Of a DNA stretch of 64,000 nucleotides, positions 33,957-47,500 are shown one piece after another. The position numbers and the translations under genes were made by a program. The DNA comes from Diphasiastrum complanatum (lineage: Eukaryota > Streptophyta > Lycopodiopsida > Lycopodiales > Lycopodiaceae), in the NCBI GenBank assembly GCA_029204225.1, contig CM055101.1, forward strand, positions 36,383,648-36,447,647, written 5' to 3'. Every line of letters begins with the position of its first letter. Within the stretch, counting starts at the first letter, position 1. The notes under the pieces were generated by a model. The model saw only the letters and a program-made list of their open reading frames with translations, was not told the DNA's origin and searched no databases.

Positions 33957-34850
33957 ATGTCTAATTTTGAATCCAGTTTATTTTCTTTTTTTAATGGATT
34001 TGGTATTACTGATAGGTTGGACTATTTCAAATCTCTTTTTTCTTCTTTTCTTTTTATTCTACCTTCTATAACTGAGGGCCCTGGTGTGGAGGCATTTTCT
34101 GGGATATATCTCAGATTTAAGTCCCTTCTCAGTACTCCGTTATTCAGGTCTCATAATAAAGACATGATTCATTATCAGGATCTGGTGGCACTCGACAAGC
34201 ATATCTACAAAGCTAAGCTTGACAGAATGTTTATTAAGTTACATAATGATTTCAAGTCTGTAGATGAGTGCCCAATTCACAATAAAAAATGTAAATTTGT
34301 TGATTTTCAGTCTGCTTTTGTTTTTTTTCCTTTTGTTAAATATTTCTGACAATTCAGACTCTGTGCCCTCTACTTCTGAAGCAGCTTCTTCTAGTGGTAC
34401 AAAGTCTGAAAAGTCAAAGATTGTAGATATAGATACCTTTTTTATTGACACGAGTGTTCATTTAGATGATTGTTCTGATTTTGATCCTGCTCGAAATAGG
34501 GCTACTTTCCACTACCCTTTCTCCTTCTGATAAATCTTTGATCACTTTGCCTACTTATATTATAGATAATAATTCCTTTTTGACAATATCGGATATATCG
34601 AATCTTTTTTACTTCACTGAAGTTGAGACTCTTTGCATTTTGAGCAAAGAGCTTGATGAATTTTCGGATATAATTGATTTTGATGTTGATGATCTTCTCC
34701 CTAGTGTTGACGATGTACATAATGATAACTTTTATTCAGGGAAAGATAGTTTGAAAATGGCTGTGGAGGAAATGCGCAACAAAGAAGATGATCAACCTTC
34801 TAAGGAGGAGTTTCTTAGATTCCAAAGTCAACTTTGTTTTCCACAACACC
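33957..34850 (+). pseudogene. Unclassified ORF family, copy A (degenerate)
   Basis: I do not recognise a known domain. ATG 33957 opens MSNFESSLFSFFNGFGITD, then YFKSLF, then KLDRMFIKLHNDFKS and CPIHNKKCKFVDFQ (two CxxxxxxC-like positions). Frame changes near 34348 and 34530 lead to an acidic region (SFLTISDISNLFYF, DEFSDIIDFDVDDLLP, EEMRNKEDDQPSKEEF). The same order is found on the minus strand at 55365-54570, including EFSDIIDF, so this is a real family. Likely a transposon protein, but that is inference. It is followed by the GGTCGAG minisatellite. Confidence 0.6.
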
Positions 34851-34929
34851 AATTAGTTGGTAAGGTTAGGACATGGTTAATGGGTAAGTTAGTGTTTTTT
34901 TTTTTTTTAACACCAGTGGGTAAGCTAGG

Positions 34930-35700
34930 TGTCGGTTCTGTTAGGACTCAACTTGGTCGAAAAGTCGTTAGAACTTGGTTCGGTCGAGATGTCGTGAGAA
35001 CTTGGCTCAGTCAAAATGTCGTTAGCTTGGCTTGGTCGAAATGTCGTTAGCTTGGGCTCGGTCGAGATTGGAGGCGTTCGGTTTGGTCGAGATGGGAGTG
35101 TAGGAGGTCCGGTCGAGATTTGGTATGCAGGGTCCTGTTAAGATTTTGGTAGGAGGTGTTCGGTCGAGTTTTTGGTAGGCAGGGTCGAGATTTGGTATGT
35201 AGGGTCTAGTCGAGGTTTTTTGGAGAGGGTCCGAGAGGAGGGTCCGGTCAAGTTTTGGTAGAGGAGGGTCCCGTCGAGTTTTGAGAGGGAAGCTTCCAAT
35301 CGAGATGGTGAGGGAGTGGCGTCCGGTTGAGATTTTGAACACGGCAGTATCGATTGAGATTTTGAGAGAGTGGCATCCGGTCGAGATGTCGAGGGAGGAG
35401 GGTCCGGTCGAGTTTTGGAAGGAAGGGTGTTCGGTCGAGTTTGTAAGCAGGTATCGGGTCGAGATGTGAATGGAGGGTACTTTCGGTCGAGTTTTGGAAG
35501 GGAGGGTCCGGTCGAGTTTTGAGAGGGAAGCTTCTGGTCGAGATGGTAAGGGAGGGGCGGTCGAGATTGGAAGGGAGGCCGTTCGGTCGAGTTTGGTAGA
35601 GGAGGGTCCGGTCGAGTTTTGAGAGGGAAGCTTGGTCGAGATGGTAAGGGAGGGGCGGTCGAGATTGGGAGGGAGGTCGTTCGGTCGAGTTTGTAGCGTG
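34930..35700. repeat. GGTCGAG minisatellite with higher-order structure
   Basis: The core GGTCGAG(A/T)TTTTGG recurs more than 25 times over 770 bp, every 20-40 bp. On the right half a ~100-bp compound unit is visible (GTCCGGTCGAGTTTTGAG, AGGGAAGCTT, GGTCGAGATGGTAAGGGAG, GGTCGAGATTGG), with copies starting near 35499 and 35600 and an older one near 35264. The plus strand is strongly G-rich. The open frames on the minus strand (repeating LDRTxLP) are products of the repeat, not a gene. Confidence 0.88.
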
Positions 35701-36307
35701 AAGGGGAGGCTGAAGCAAGGGGGCTCGGTCAGCGAGGGACATGGGCGTGGCTTCTACAGGTGCGACTCTGTCAGGAAAGAATGTCTGGAGTTTGATCAAT
35801 GAGCCAATCATTCCAGGGTGTCAAGTATTTTTTAGTGAGCGATCCAGTCCATGGTGCTGTCAATGAGCTATGCATTCCACGGCATGGGCGGTTAGGAAGG
35901 TGGTTTGTAGGTGTAGTGCAGATCGGAAGCGTTGCAGGAGCGTGAGGATTTGTGGGCAGGTTTTGTGTGCTTGCAGGGCTTGTAGGGAACGTGTGCAAGT
36001 CTGTTCAGTCAGCGGGGGATGAAGGGTGTGTGTGTTAGTATTCTGCTTTTGTAGGAAAGGATGCGTGTAAGCAAGTGAGTAGTAGGATCAGAATAAGGGA
36101 CACTTGTGAGGGTGAAGCGGTGGAGAGCAGGATCTAAAGCGATCTGGTTTTTTATTGTGTGGTGTTTTTTTTCATGAATCGAAACACCAGGTCTGCTGTG
36201 AGGTCGTGATGCGCTGGTTTGAGTGTTGCTGTACATGTTTCTTTATTGAATAGAGCTGCCTTACATTCTGTTCTTCACGAGGGGTAACAGAGAATAAAAA
36301 CAGAGTG

Positions 36308-36480
36308 TTGAAGAACGGGCAGACAGGAGGTTGCGAAATTACAGTTCCGGAGTGTTCAAAAACGGGCAGGCAGGAGGTCGCGAACTTACAGGTCTGGAGA
36401 GTTCAGGCAGGCAGGAAGTTGCAAGCTTACATTTCCAGAGTGTTCAAGAATAGGGCAGACTGTAGGTTACAAACTTAAGA
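36308..36480. repeat. ~50-bp tandem repeat, about four copies
   Basis: Units of the form AACGGGCAGACAGGAGGTTG plus CGAA(A/C)TTACAG(T/G)TC(C/T)GGAGTGTTCA recur and decay to the right. Confidence 0.75.
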
Positions 36481-36499
36481 TAATGGTAGATCTAGATAG

Positions 36500-39400
36500 G
36501 TAGAACGTTTTGTATGGATCTAGTGGAGAAGAACGTTGCAGCAGGTATGGAGTAAAGATGTGGATGTGTTCAAGCGGCAATTGGCGTCAAATGTACACAG
36601 ACAGATTCTATGCTTTAGAATCTATTGACTAGCTTCTTCTTCTTTAACATCTGTCTATAGTTTACAGAACTGTTTTGCCTCTTACCAAGCTTCTTGGGCA
36701 CTTCTTGATGATTAACGTTCTTGTTCAAAGCCCAGATCAGACAGCAAGGTCTGAAAACCTTTGTAGTATGTCTTGCCTGTCAAAGGGGAGGTCACTCTTG
36801 AACTGAATGCACATGCATAAACAGCCAATCATGCAAGCCAAATCGTTCAACCAAGAAATCAACGTGTAGTTTCGTTGAACAAACATTGAAATCCTATTCT
36901 CAGGCTGCAAAATCGAACTGGACAGGTTTTTGAAATCTGAAAACTAAGCTAACATACATTCTACCTAAATACAAGAAACAACATTAGACAACATTTTGAA
37001 AGTCCAAGAATCAAGAAACACACATTTTTTGATTCTTGGACATCCCAAGAACATCAAGAATTAGAAAGTAGAGGAATTTGCAAGATCTAAACCACGTTTC
37101 TAGCCTATATGGTTTACTTGAATGTTGATTCCTACATTAATCCACAAAAGCAATAAATCTAATCCACAACTAGTTTCACAAAAGTAGTAAAACTAATCCA
37201 CCACTAAATCCACAAACACACACTAAGGGATGGAAGGGCAAGATCATTAATGCATCACTCAAGAAAACAAGAATGATCAAGGAGTTCAAGGATGCACCAA
37301 ACTCGTGGAGGCTATTCTCATTAGGACATGGAGTAGATGCATTCACAAAAAGCTCTCTTCTACAAAAGGGGAGTCTCTTAAATAAGCAAGAGAGCTCCTT
37401 AGGTGGCATCCTAGTGGCATTTTCACATTACACAAATTACAAGTGGAATTATTCTCTCCACTAGAGGTCACCATCAAAAGACAACTCACTTTACTTTTCT
37501 AAGAGGGGCCTACTTGCATTTATTACATTTGCCTAGAAATACTAGTTCCTATATGGTCATTCCATCTTTCGGGATTCACCATGAGGCTCACACAGCTTCT
37601 ACTTGTCATGCTTAACTAGTACTTCTCGGTTCTCATTCTTTGTTCATCTCGTCTTCTCATAGACCTCCTCGGTCTAAGGTGAGAAGTGCTCTTGGATAGC
37701 TCTGGCCGAGTATCTTGGAAATTCGTCAAAATCAGCCAACATGATTAGGCCAAAAGTAGTTTTGACTTAGCTTGAAGAAGTGTAGGCCTTTGACATTTGG
37801 CATGATGATAGAGGGCTAGTGACATGTCTTTTGATGTTGTAACATTGTCATGTGACCAATCACAAGAGAGAGATGCATAGTAAATGGTCCAATCAATGTA
37901 GGAGATGACAACTCAATGGACCAATCAAATTTAGAGGAGCTCTCTCTTTGTACATACAATCAAGTTGAATGCACTTTTTGGTCTATTCTCTCTCTACTTG
38001 AGTGTGTGCACATTTTCTCTCTCTACACAAGAGCAACATGCTTGGTTTTGCCTCTCAAAGTGAATTTTATTTTGTTTTTTCATGTGGATGTGAAAAACTA
38101 GCTTCTCTTTGGATGATCATAACTTTGTTGTAGATGAGCTCTTGCCTTGATTCAAAGCTTGATAGATAGCCCTTGAAAATCTGATTTGATCTATCATAGA
38201 TGCATCTTGTGCAACCTCACATGGATGGAGGTCGTTGTAGATCTTTGCATGGTCCTCAAATCTCAATTTTTGACATTATGCTCCATATTAGCTATGTCTA
38301 TCTAAGTGATTAACTTGGTGTAATTTGTCATTATTGTATTTCATGATGCTGGTTAATGGAAGAAATTTGAAAAAGGAAAACTTATGGTGACTCATGCATA
38401 TGTAGCATAGAGTAACTATCACAATATGCTTCTTATGTTTTATTGTTAAGAATCATTGATATCAATGAATATAGATAGTATTAACAGCATAGACATTATT
38501 GACGAGTGTAGACAATATCCTTTTTATAATGTCAGTAACATAACACTTTATTGATCCAACTAAAAATTTTGAACAAACCTATAGTGACACACCATGTACG
38601 GAACAAAATCTTAAAACACATTCTAAAACACAAAAAGTGAGAAAAAACAGAACTAGAACTGGGAAAACGATTCATTGACACACTAAATAGCGAGGCCAAA
38701 ACTATACACATTCATGATCAAGAGATGTGAAAGGGAGTTAGTCACAAAACAATGCATTGTGCTAGGATTTAGAGTATGAAGAAATGATAATGATTAGTTA
38801 CATATACTTGTAGTGAACAGGAAGAAAATCAACGTCTAAGAAACTTGCACATGCAAAAAAGAAGCAATCCATAAGAATCAACATATTTCAAAACTCAACA
38901 AATAACAATCAATCATGAGAGAACAAAAAATGAAGCAAGTTGAAGTGGCAATTACAATTGATAAATAAATAAAAAAAGGTAATGAGTCTAATTCTATTGA
39001 TGATGAGGCACAACTTGATGAAGCAATGCACAATATGTCCAAATCTTATTTTGAAACAAAAAGTGCACGCACGCACGCGTTCTAATGAAGATTAGGACCA
39101 CTAATATCTTATGTGGATGTGGACAAGATTTTTCAATGCGAAGAGGCATATATCTTTTTATACTCAAGAACATCTATTTCTGGATTAGCTATTTTGATTC
39201 TTATTCTAAACCAATAAAGGAATCTATAAATGGAGTGACCATAGTGTCACATCATTATACGGGTACCTAACATGCAACATGACATAGTTAAGTAGTGTTT
39301 GTATCATGTAACTTATTTAAAAGTTTTCTTTTCTTTTTTTTCACACGCAAATTGTTTGGTTTTTTAGCCTATTGCCTATGAAAAAACAATGTGATACCTA

Positions 39401-42400
39401 AATCATGAAAAGAAGTGTGAAAGATGATGAGCATGCTCACAGACAATCTATCCAACAACTCAAGAATGTGACTATTGATTCTCTTGATGTTCATCTTGAG
39501 TTACCTTGACTACTCAAAATCTTCCACAAAAGCTTATTCAAGATCTTGATCTTGATTTTGACTTTGACTCAAAGTTCTAGCTCAACATTGTCTGTGGCTT
39601 CTTTTTCCAAAAGCTTGATCTTGAGTCAAAGCCATTGGCGCTACTTCCTTTGGGACATCCAATAATTTAAGGGTTTCTAAATCTGGGTCAAGCTCTTAAA
39701 TTGATGTCTTCCATGGTGATTACTGAATATCTCAAAATCTTCAAGCGATCTTAAGTAAATACCGAGTTGGCCCCAATTGGCCTTAATGTTGACCTATTCA
39801 TGATCTCCACATGCACAAACATGTTTTAGGAGGATCATGACCATTTCACGACTTGTTGCGATGGTTTAGTAACATTTTTAGAGGCTAATCAAGATGCAAT
39901 AATTTTTTCTAACAATTGTGTAGTTTGATTACAAGGCTGATCAACTTCACAAAGATCTTGTAACTGCAATTTTTTAACATCTCTTTGTAAGATAAATAAT
40001 GAGCACAACTTGTGCAAAAACCATGACACGGACAAGAGAGAATGGACTACATTAGATAGAGCTTCTCATTCATAACAAAATAGACTATATTATGCGACCA
40101 TCTATCTAAGGAAATACCTCTTGCAAATAATCAATGTATTCTCTCATCATGATTTCTTATAAATCTATCAATTGTTTTTACTTTATTAGTCTTTCAAAAT
40201 TAATATGACCACAAGAATTGTCTAGTGTTTGTGAAACTGCTTTCTTTAACTAAAGTTGATTATTGAATTTAATCATTGATCACATGGTTGTCAGAGACGC
40301 CTCAAAGATCAATGATATGGCCATCATTGACTCCTAATTTGAACTAATAATTTTAACATCTTTCGTCTAGTTGAACTTGCTATTTGCAGGATCCTATAAT
40401 ATTATGAAAAGTGATTTTCTTTATTTTCTCGAAATTAGCCCTTACTCCCATCTAGAAATCCCAACATGGTATCTAAGCCATATTGACTCCAAAATATTCA
40501 AAGCCATGTGGATCCAAAATTCCCAACACCAAAACTTAGAAAAGAAGAAAGCTAGCTAGCTAAACCCAAACAATATTAGAAAAGATTAATGAAATAGAAA
40601 GGAAAGACTAGGCCAACAAACATGATTGTGCATGAAATACATCTCGCAATTAACTTACAAATGAAATAAGTAGAGCAAAAAAAGTAAAAGAAGAAACAAA
40701 ACCTCTACAAGAAGCAAGAAGCTAAAGAGGATAACAAATACCACAAAAACCTAAAAGCTAGTAGGCACACCCAGCAAAAAAAAAAAGCATAAAAACAATA
40801 AAGACAAAAGAGAACTGTCAAATCCTCTTAGGACAAGTACGAAGGAGAGAAAATAAAAACAAAACAAGATAAAATGCAAGTTAACGAGAAAGTAAGCAAA
40901 AAATATTAGAAGCAGTTAAACCACGAAACACCCAAAGGGACGGAAAAGAACCCAACCACCAAGAAGGGTGAGCAAAGAGAAAGTAAAGAGCACAATATGA
41001 AGTACCTTATAGATACCATAGCAAAAGGGGGAGAAGAACCTAGTCCTCACAATGACCACAACAAAGAAGAGCAAATATAGAAGTTCACACAATTGTGCAC
41101 AAAGAACACCACAACTACATGTAATCGAAGGCAATAGAGGCAATATATTGCAAAAACAAAATAGATAGAAAATGAGTAACATGAGAGGTGGAAGAGAACA
41201 CTACATACGAACACAACCTATAGAGGGTACCCCATGTGCAGTAGGAACAAGATGTCTTATACAAGTCCAAATAAATCATAGCAAGGAAGAGGCATACAAG
41301 ATCATAGGGTAGAATGACCACCATGGGGCACGGTGAGAAGAGGCAAGGGATTAAGGTGGAATATAACTAAAAGGGAATGCAAAGGAGGCAGCACCAGCCT
41401 TTCACGAAGCGAAGTAAATGAGCAGACAATGTAATTAATGCAAAGAAATGGAAGCCGCCAAAGGGTAAGAGAAGGGAAGCAGAAAACCATGGAGTCTAGG
41501 TGCGTAAAGAGTCTAGGTGTCTCAATTTAGGAAGAAAGGTGGCCTGAACAAAAGCAAAACAAAACCAAAAAAGGCATAAACAAAACCAAAGAGACCAAAA
41601 CTAGAAAGGACAAAGATCAAACAAATTAACAAAAAGTGGCCATTAAAATACAAAGCAAACCTTGAAAGAGCATTGATTTTCCTCTAAAGAAATACGAAAA
41701 AAAAAGTCAATAACAGTTATCCAATCCAGACATAAATACAATAACAAGAAAATAACAAAGCAATCCAGAAATAAGTTTTAATTAGGAACTATAGATCAAA
41801 AAGATAGAATGCCTAACATAACAAAAAAATGTACAAATCAAAAAAAAAATTGAAAGTGGTCACTTAAAGTAAAATATACTTTATAAAGATCAATGAATGT
41901 CCTCTTGTAATCGACCTCCTAGTTAAGGTCCATGGTGGGTCTTTACAATGGTATGAGAGCTTCAGCTAGAAGTGTATATTGAATGGTTGCAAGAGATGGA
42001 GCCAAGGATTTGGAGAGGATCTTGTATGTTGTGGGTCCTGGGTTCCTTAGTGGGAGCTTTCATGCTTGGAGATTTTCGAATTTGTGAATTTTCATAAAGA
42101 AAGCTCGTGATCACAAGAAAGGTGTACTGCCCAAAATTGCGATAGAGAAAATTGCTTATGAAATTGAATTTGAATTCTTTAGTGTGCCACAATTTTTTTA
42201 TTTTTTATTATTATCAATTTTTGAACATTTATAACTTCTTTGTTTGACCTCAGATCTCACGGCAGTTCAATAAAATAGAAGCAACATTGTGCTATGAATT
42301 GTCAATGTCTTTTAAAGTTACAAGTCCCAGATTTTGAGGTAGAGAAGAGCAAATTTGTTATTGGCGAATTTATTATTTTACGAGTGAAATTTAGTTTTGT

Positions 42401-42870
42401 CCAAATTCTTTTCACATCTTACAGTATGCTAGATGTGTCTTCACATAAGTATTGAAGGAATAATTGTCGGTAGTGACGATTCAAAATTTTCATTAATGAA
42501 CTTGCTGAAATTTCTTGTTGAGGCTTCCTATTATGCTTACCAAAGAAGGGAAATTTGAGCTTATGAAAATAGTTGATTTCTTGTTGGATTGTATAATGTA
42601 TCTACAGTAGATTTTCAACATAGTTATGGTTGGAAACCCCAAAACCATGTTGGTATCTCTTGAAACTGAGCATGATTGGCTTGAGAGGGGCTACAACAAA
42701 GGGGTTTTCTTGCTGAGATTGAGGCGACAGGAGTCGGCCTCTAGAATCACCACCAGGCAGCAGTCTTCATGCTGATTTGCTGGGTGCCAATTCTAGATAA
42801 AATTTGAAAAAAAAAAAAACAAACTCTGGGAAACTTGTAGATCGTAGTTAGAATACAGTGAGGTTGATGT
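36500..42870. other. Gene-free AT-rich spacer
   Basis: No open frame with recognisable motifs on either strand over 6.4 kb. 40560-41850 is purine-rich (A/G) on the plus strand. A weak transposase-like acidic stretch (NSIDDEAQLDEAMHNMSKSY near 38980-39050, plus strand) may be a decayed hAT-type remnant. Confidence 0.5.
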
Positions 42871-42889
42871 CGAAAGCAGTTCTGAACCG

Positions 42890-43262
42890 CGGACGGTTCA
42901 CCACAATTTTGAAAACCGTACGGTTCTCAAAATTTTTTGGGGGGAACCATGGTGAACTGTACAATTAATTAATTGATTAATTTTTTTTTTAGTTTCCCAC
43001 CCCAAGAATAGCCCAAAAAAATTAGGGAGTGGGTACAAAATTAATACAGTTTACTACAGCACAATACAGTAGCATACAATAGCAAACAAAGTACAGTAGC
43101 CAAAAATAGAAAACAAGTACAGTATGCCTTGGGAGGGGTTTTGAGAGGAAATGGGTAGTTAATTAATTAATTAATTAAATATAGGAACCGTACCATGTTT
43201 CATGAACCGTGGTACGGTTCATCCCCCGGTTCCCAGGACCCACGGTTCTGAGAACCGTGGGT
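42890..43262. repeat. Palindrome-rich element with GAACCGT/ACGGTTC words
   Basis: Contains a long hairpin at about 42906-42937 (AATTTTGA.AACCGT against ACGGTT.TCAAAATT), a perfect palindrome CCCACGGTTCT-G-AGAACCGTGGG at 43239-43261, and GAACCGTGGTACGGTTC near 43204. The two halves, separated by an AT-rich centre with TTAA repeats, carry related words in inverted order. Resembles a foldback or MITE-like element. Target duplication not found. Confidence 0.6.
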
Positions 43263-43367
43263 TCTATGGCAGCAAGGAAACATCAAAATTGAAGACAGCA
43301 GCAGAGTTAGCACTACTAGGCCAGCGATGTCGGGCTGAAGACTGTTGGCCTACATGAGGTGGGAGAG

Positions 43368-43369
<2 letters not shown>

Positions 43370-43424
<55 letters not shown>
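43370..43424. repeat. (CT)n microsatellite
   Basis: About 26 CT units with one TT interruption. Confidence 0.97.
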
Positions 43425-43427
<3 letters not shown>

Positions 43428-44539
43428 ACCTTCTCTCTTTCTAGAAATTTCTTTTTCTAGGAGTTTCTAAAGCCACATGATTTTTCTCTAGAAATCTCTA
43501 AATGCACATGTCATTTTCAACCCATTTTCATTGCACTTCAAATCGCACTCCCATCCCAATATAAATATCCACAAGTCCATACAACACTTGACATTGATGC
43601 ATAGCGTCGTGGGATTTCAGTTAATCTTGTCTCGATTGAGTGTCGGACACTTCATGATAAGAAGAGACCATAACTATAATATGATCTTGCCTCATCATAT
43701 ATATATTATAAAAAAGAAACCTAGCTAGGGGTTTTATCGAAAATAACTAATAAACTATTAGTCACATTCATACTAAACAAAATGTAAGTTTACCATTGCC
43801 TTCTAGCACCTCTTCTTTATTAAATTCTGGAGTTTTTCAAACCTACTGTTACTTAGAGCTACAGAAAATGTATCAATATGTGATCTTCATTATTAAACAG
43901 ACAAGATCTATAAACTTCTCATTTGATTTCTCTTACACAAAATGGTGACATACTTCTAAATGATTTGTTCAAGCATGCCATACTGAATTATTGGAAATTT
44001 TCGCATGTATTTACAATAGCAACTATGTCTGGTTTTGATCATTCATTTTGAAAATGTTTTTATTATCAAAAAGTAAAGCAATAGGAAAAATATATAAAGA
44101 ATCGTTTCTTTCCAGGAGCAACTACATCTACAAGGGAAGTGTTACAATGAATCTCTTTATTAGTTTACAACATGTCATGATATAATTTGGACAAGAAGGA
44201 AATTACCCCCTGGCCCCATGTTTTACATGGCCAAAGCATCTCAAAGCAACATAATCATTTCTTTGTTTTGTGTTTATCCATCTTTGATACATCAGCCAAT
44301 GATTAAGCTATTCAGGAGCCGGCCTCCTGAAAGACTGTCAATTTCCAGATATGAGCGTTTCGCAATCAGACAATTTAACATAATGCTCTAAAATCTTATA
44401 TTTGATTTGATGAGCTCTCTTCGATGAGATTTACCGGTTTGGGCAGTGTTGTGTGGCAGTAAGTGTTGGCAAAGGAATTAATGCCGCTACAGGACAGCAT
44501 TAAGAGGTTGATGATGTTATCAGCATACACTTAGCTTCT

Positions 44540-47500
44540 TCAGTAGGTTGATGATGATTTTTTATTTTGCAACATAGGAGGTGCAAACCATTCAAGAGCA
44601 TCCATTTGGCCAAGGTACCATGATAACCCTTGCTTTAATGTCTCCGTATCTGAAAATTTCACAAACAAACTGAGTGCATCAGGTAGACAACAAAAGATTG
44701 ACAGAACTTTAGATCTAAGGCTGTGAGGAAGCCACTTTCATTTTTCCAGATTAGCAAGCTGACACTGCCTTGACTTTATTCAGTCTTGGCCCTCAGCAAG
44801 CAGTTTTTCATCCTTGCTTTTTCCAGAGAAGACGATCAATTCAAACGCTATGTGGTCAAGACACTATTAAGATATGAAATATTTCAGGCAAATGGTTGAT
44901 TCACTTCCAGTGTAGCTCCTAGAAATTCATTAACAACAAGAGTTCAAATTGCAGCAAACAAACTTTATGGCAATAAACCAGTACCTACCTGAAGGGATCA
45001 GGAGTTTGAAAAGTTTAATAATTTTGGCATGCAAAAGTTTAAAGTACATTAAAGGCTGGACCAGAGTAAAACTCCAACAACCCATAGATAAAATATAGTA
45101 TCACTGCGTAAGAAAGAACAACACCTTGCAAAGTGAGCTTGATTCTCAGTAGAAGTTCGATGAGACCTTTACAAGAGTCAACTAAATCATCATAAACTTG
45201 GCGCAGAAGTTCCTGAAATACTCAGTGGGAAATGGAATATGTCATTGCATGACAGCAAATATCTCAATTTCACATTTCATGAATAAACTGAGGAATGTGT
45301 CTTAAATTTCAAATCATAATTGTGACTAAATCCACGCTTTCTGGAATACAGAAAGGTCATAATCCAGATTGATCCATTTACAGCCTTACATGACTACGAT
45401 ATAGCCCTGATAGAGTAGGATGATCAGTCACAATATTCATCACAAGATAGGAATTAAAAACACAGAACAACAACGTTATATTCAAAAGCCTCAAGGACTT
45501 ACAATCTCTTTTGGGCCACCCATGTTTCCATAGAGAGGATCATCAATGTCTTCAATCTATATACATGATACAAAAAGCAAAACAAATTACTCTACTAAAA
45601 ACAATGCTCACCGGTAAGATGCAGCTTCAACTTTGAAAGTGCAAAATTCTATAATCATACCAATCTGGATGAAGAGAACTCGCCAAGACGGTGAACTTTG
45701 TAGGCATATCGAGTTCTCTTGTCTATGGCTTCATGCAAGGTAACTTCCTTCATTAAGTCGGATGCATTAAACTGCCATTGTTTAAAATATATCGATCTCA
45801 GCAGCATGATGTGAACGATGCAATCTTAATGGCAGAGCACTATGAGAAAGTAGTAATTGACACCGGTTTATCTACACAAGACTAGCAGCGTTGTGAGTTT
45901 TTCAACAGCAGTACACAAGTGAAGTGTGATAAGTTACATGACATACAGAAAATGTTTTATACAAGGCACCTAGATTCAGGCAACTGCTAGATGATCATTT
46001 TTACCATTTACGATTAATGTGCAGATGAAATGAGTTCCTGTTTAGGTTTTCCAAAAAAGGGAATTTTACCCTATCCATTACTAGCAAAAGGTCATAATCA
46101 ACAATATCATTTGCAGAATCAACCACTCGAGCAACAGTGCCTTCACGCAATTTGAGTCCATATTCTTCAGCTACTTGCACAGCCCTATAATCAGGTGGTT
46201 CCCCTATGTTGTAGTTTGTAGTTGCCTGCACATCAGGCAGAGTATATCAATGAATTTAGGGTATTGGAAAGATAGTGTTGCTATAGGGTACATTTGACGA
46301 GCTGTGCTGGGCATAACAGATGATACAATCTGATGATCATTGATAAAGTGACTCAATTGAAGCTTTACCCTGGATGGAAAGGAGTCAATTGGATAAGCAA
46401 GATTCCCAAGTGCCAGACCAGAAAAGCTCATAATCATACTAGTTTCAAAGGTAAGAGAAACCAAATGGCCATAAATTTGCAAAAATTCTACCCATTCAAT
46501 GTCCTGCAACTGCAGAATAATCATCCACAAAACTCGAGAACGAACAAAATGCGTGTAATTATTTTGATCAAGTTTGAACATTTGCCTGTATTATGGAGAC
46601 CTTAAATCTTCCGCTAGAACTCACTAGAAAGATAATCAGACATTTATCTATCTCAAACCCAGATAAACTCCTAGGTACCAGAAACTTACATGAAAAAAAA
46701 ATTTGTATGGAAGGTCTATTTCGTTCAACCAACTATTTGAAATGTGCATTCTTGCCTTTCACGAGCATACGAACTTTGTAATTAAATTCTATTTCATATA
46801 TTAGAAATCGAATATCCAATGGGATGAATTTCATTGGCCAATCATCGGATACATGCATTATTGAAGAGAAAACCATGGACGTCTAAGAAACAGCTGAAAG
46901 AAAAAGAAAATCCATAAACTTCACATAAATGATCCCAAAAACCATGACATTCTATCAAAAGGATCTGAATCATAGTACAATGATTGCCAAATAAGAAGAG
47001 TTTGACAACCCTTTTGGGAGGATGGCACAAGAACCAACAACGCTCAAAACTCAAAGTACAACACATGAATGATAGACTCAACATTGAACCCGACCTTATA
47101 TATAGCTGGTTCAATGTGTACCCAAAATTAATGAAGACTTTCAGATAGTATTGCTTCTGTTGTTTTACCTTTAATATGATCTACAAAGAACATCTAGAAT
47201 GATCCAAAGTAACATAATTGGAAAACAAAAAGCAACGTACCTTAGAACTACATTCAACAATATCACTTAGTCCAGATTCTCTGACAAGCTGCGTGAAGAT
47301 TGCCTCTGCATAAACAGATCGGCAAACATTTCCTTCACTCAAAAACAAAACTCGAACGAGTTTGTCATTGATTGATTCCTGCATATAGGTGGATAATATC
47401 AGGGCGAGCAAGAATTTCTACAATCCTTAAAAACGTTCTAGTACATCTTTTACGGCATTATAAGCGGTAATTGTCCTCCTTTTCAGCTTTACACAATAAG

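Noticed and set aside
34930-35700. CRISPR array
   Set aside because: Repeat units vary in length and sequence, there are no cas genes, and the DNA is plant nuclear.
35022-35811. Proline/LDRT-repeat proteins on the minus strand
   Set aside because: They are produced by the GGTCGAG minisatellite and have no start context or motif.
46204-46581. 125-codon minus-strand ORF within intron 2 of the phosphatase-like gene
   Set aside because: It overlaps exon 3 in another frame and carries no LMW-PTP motif.
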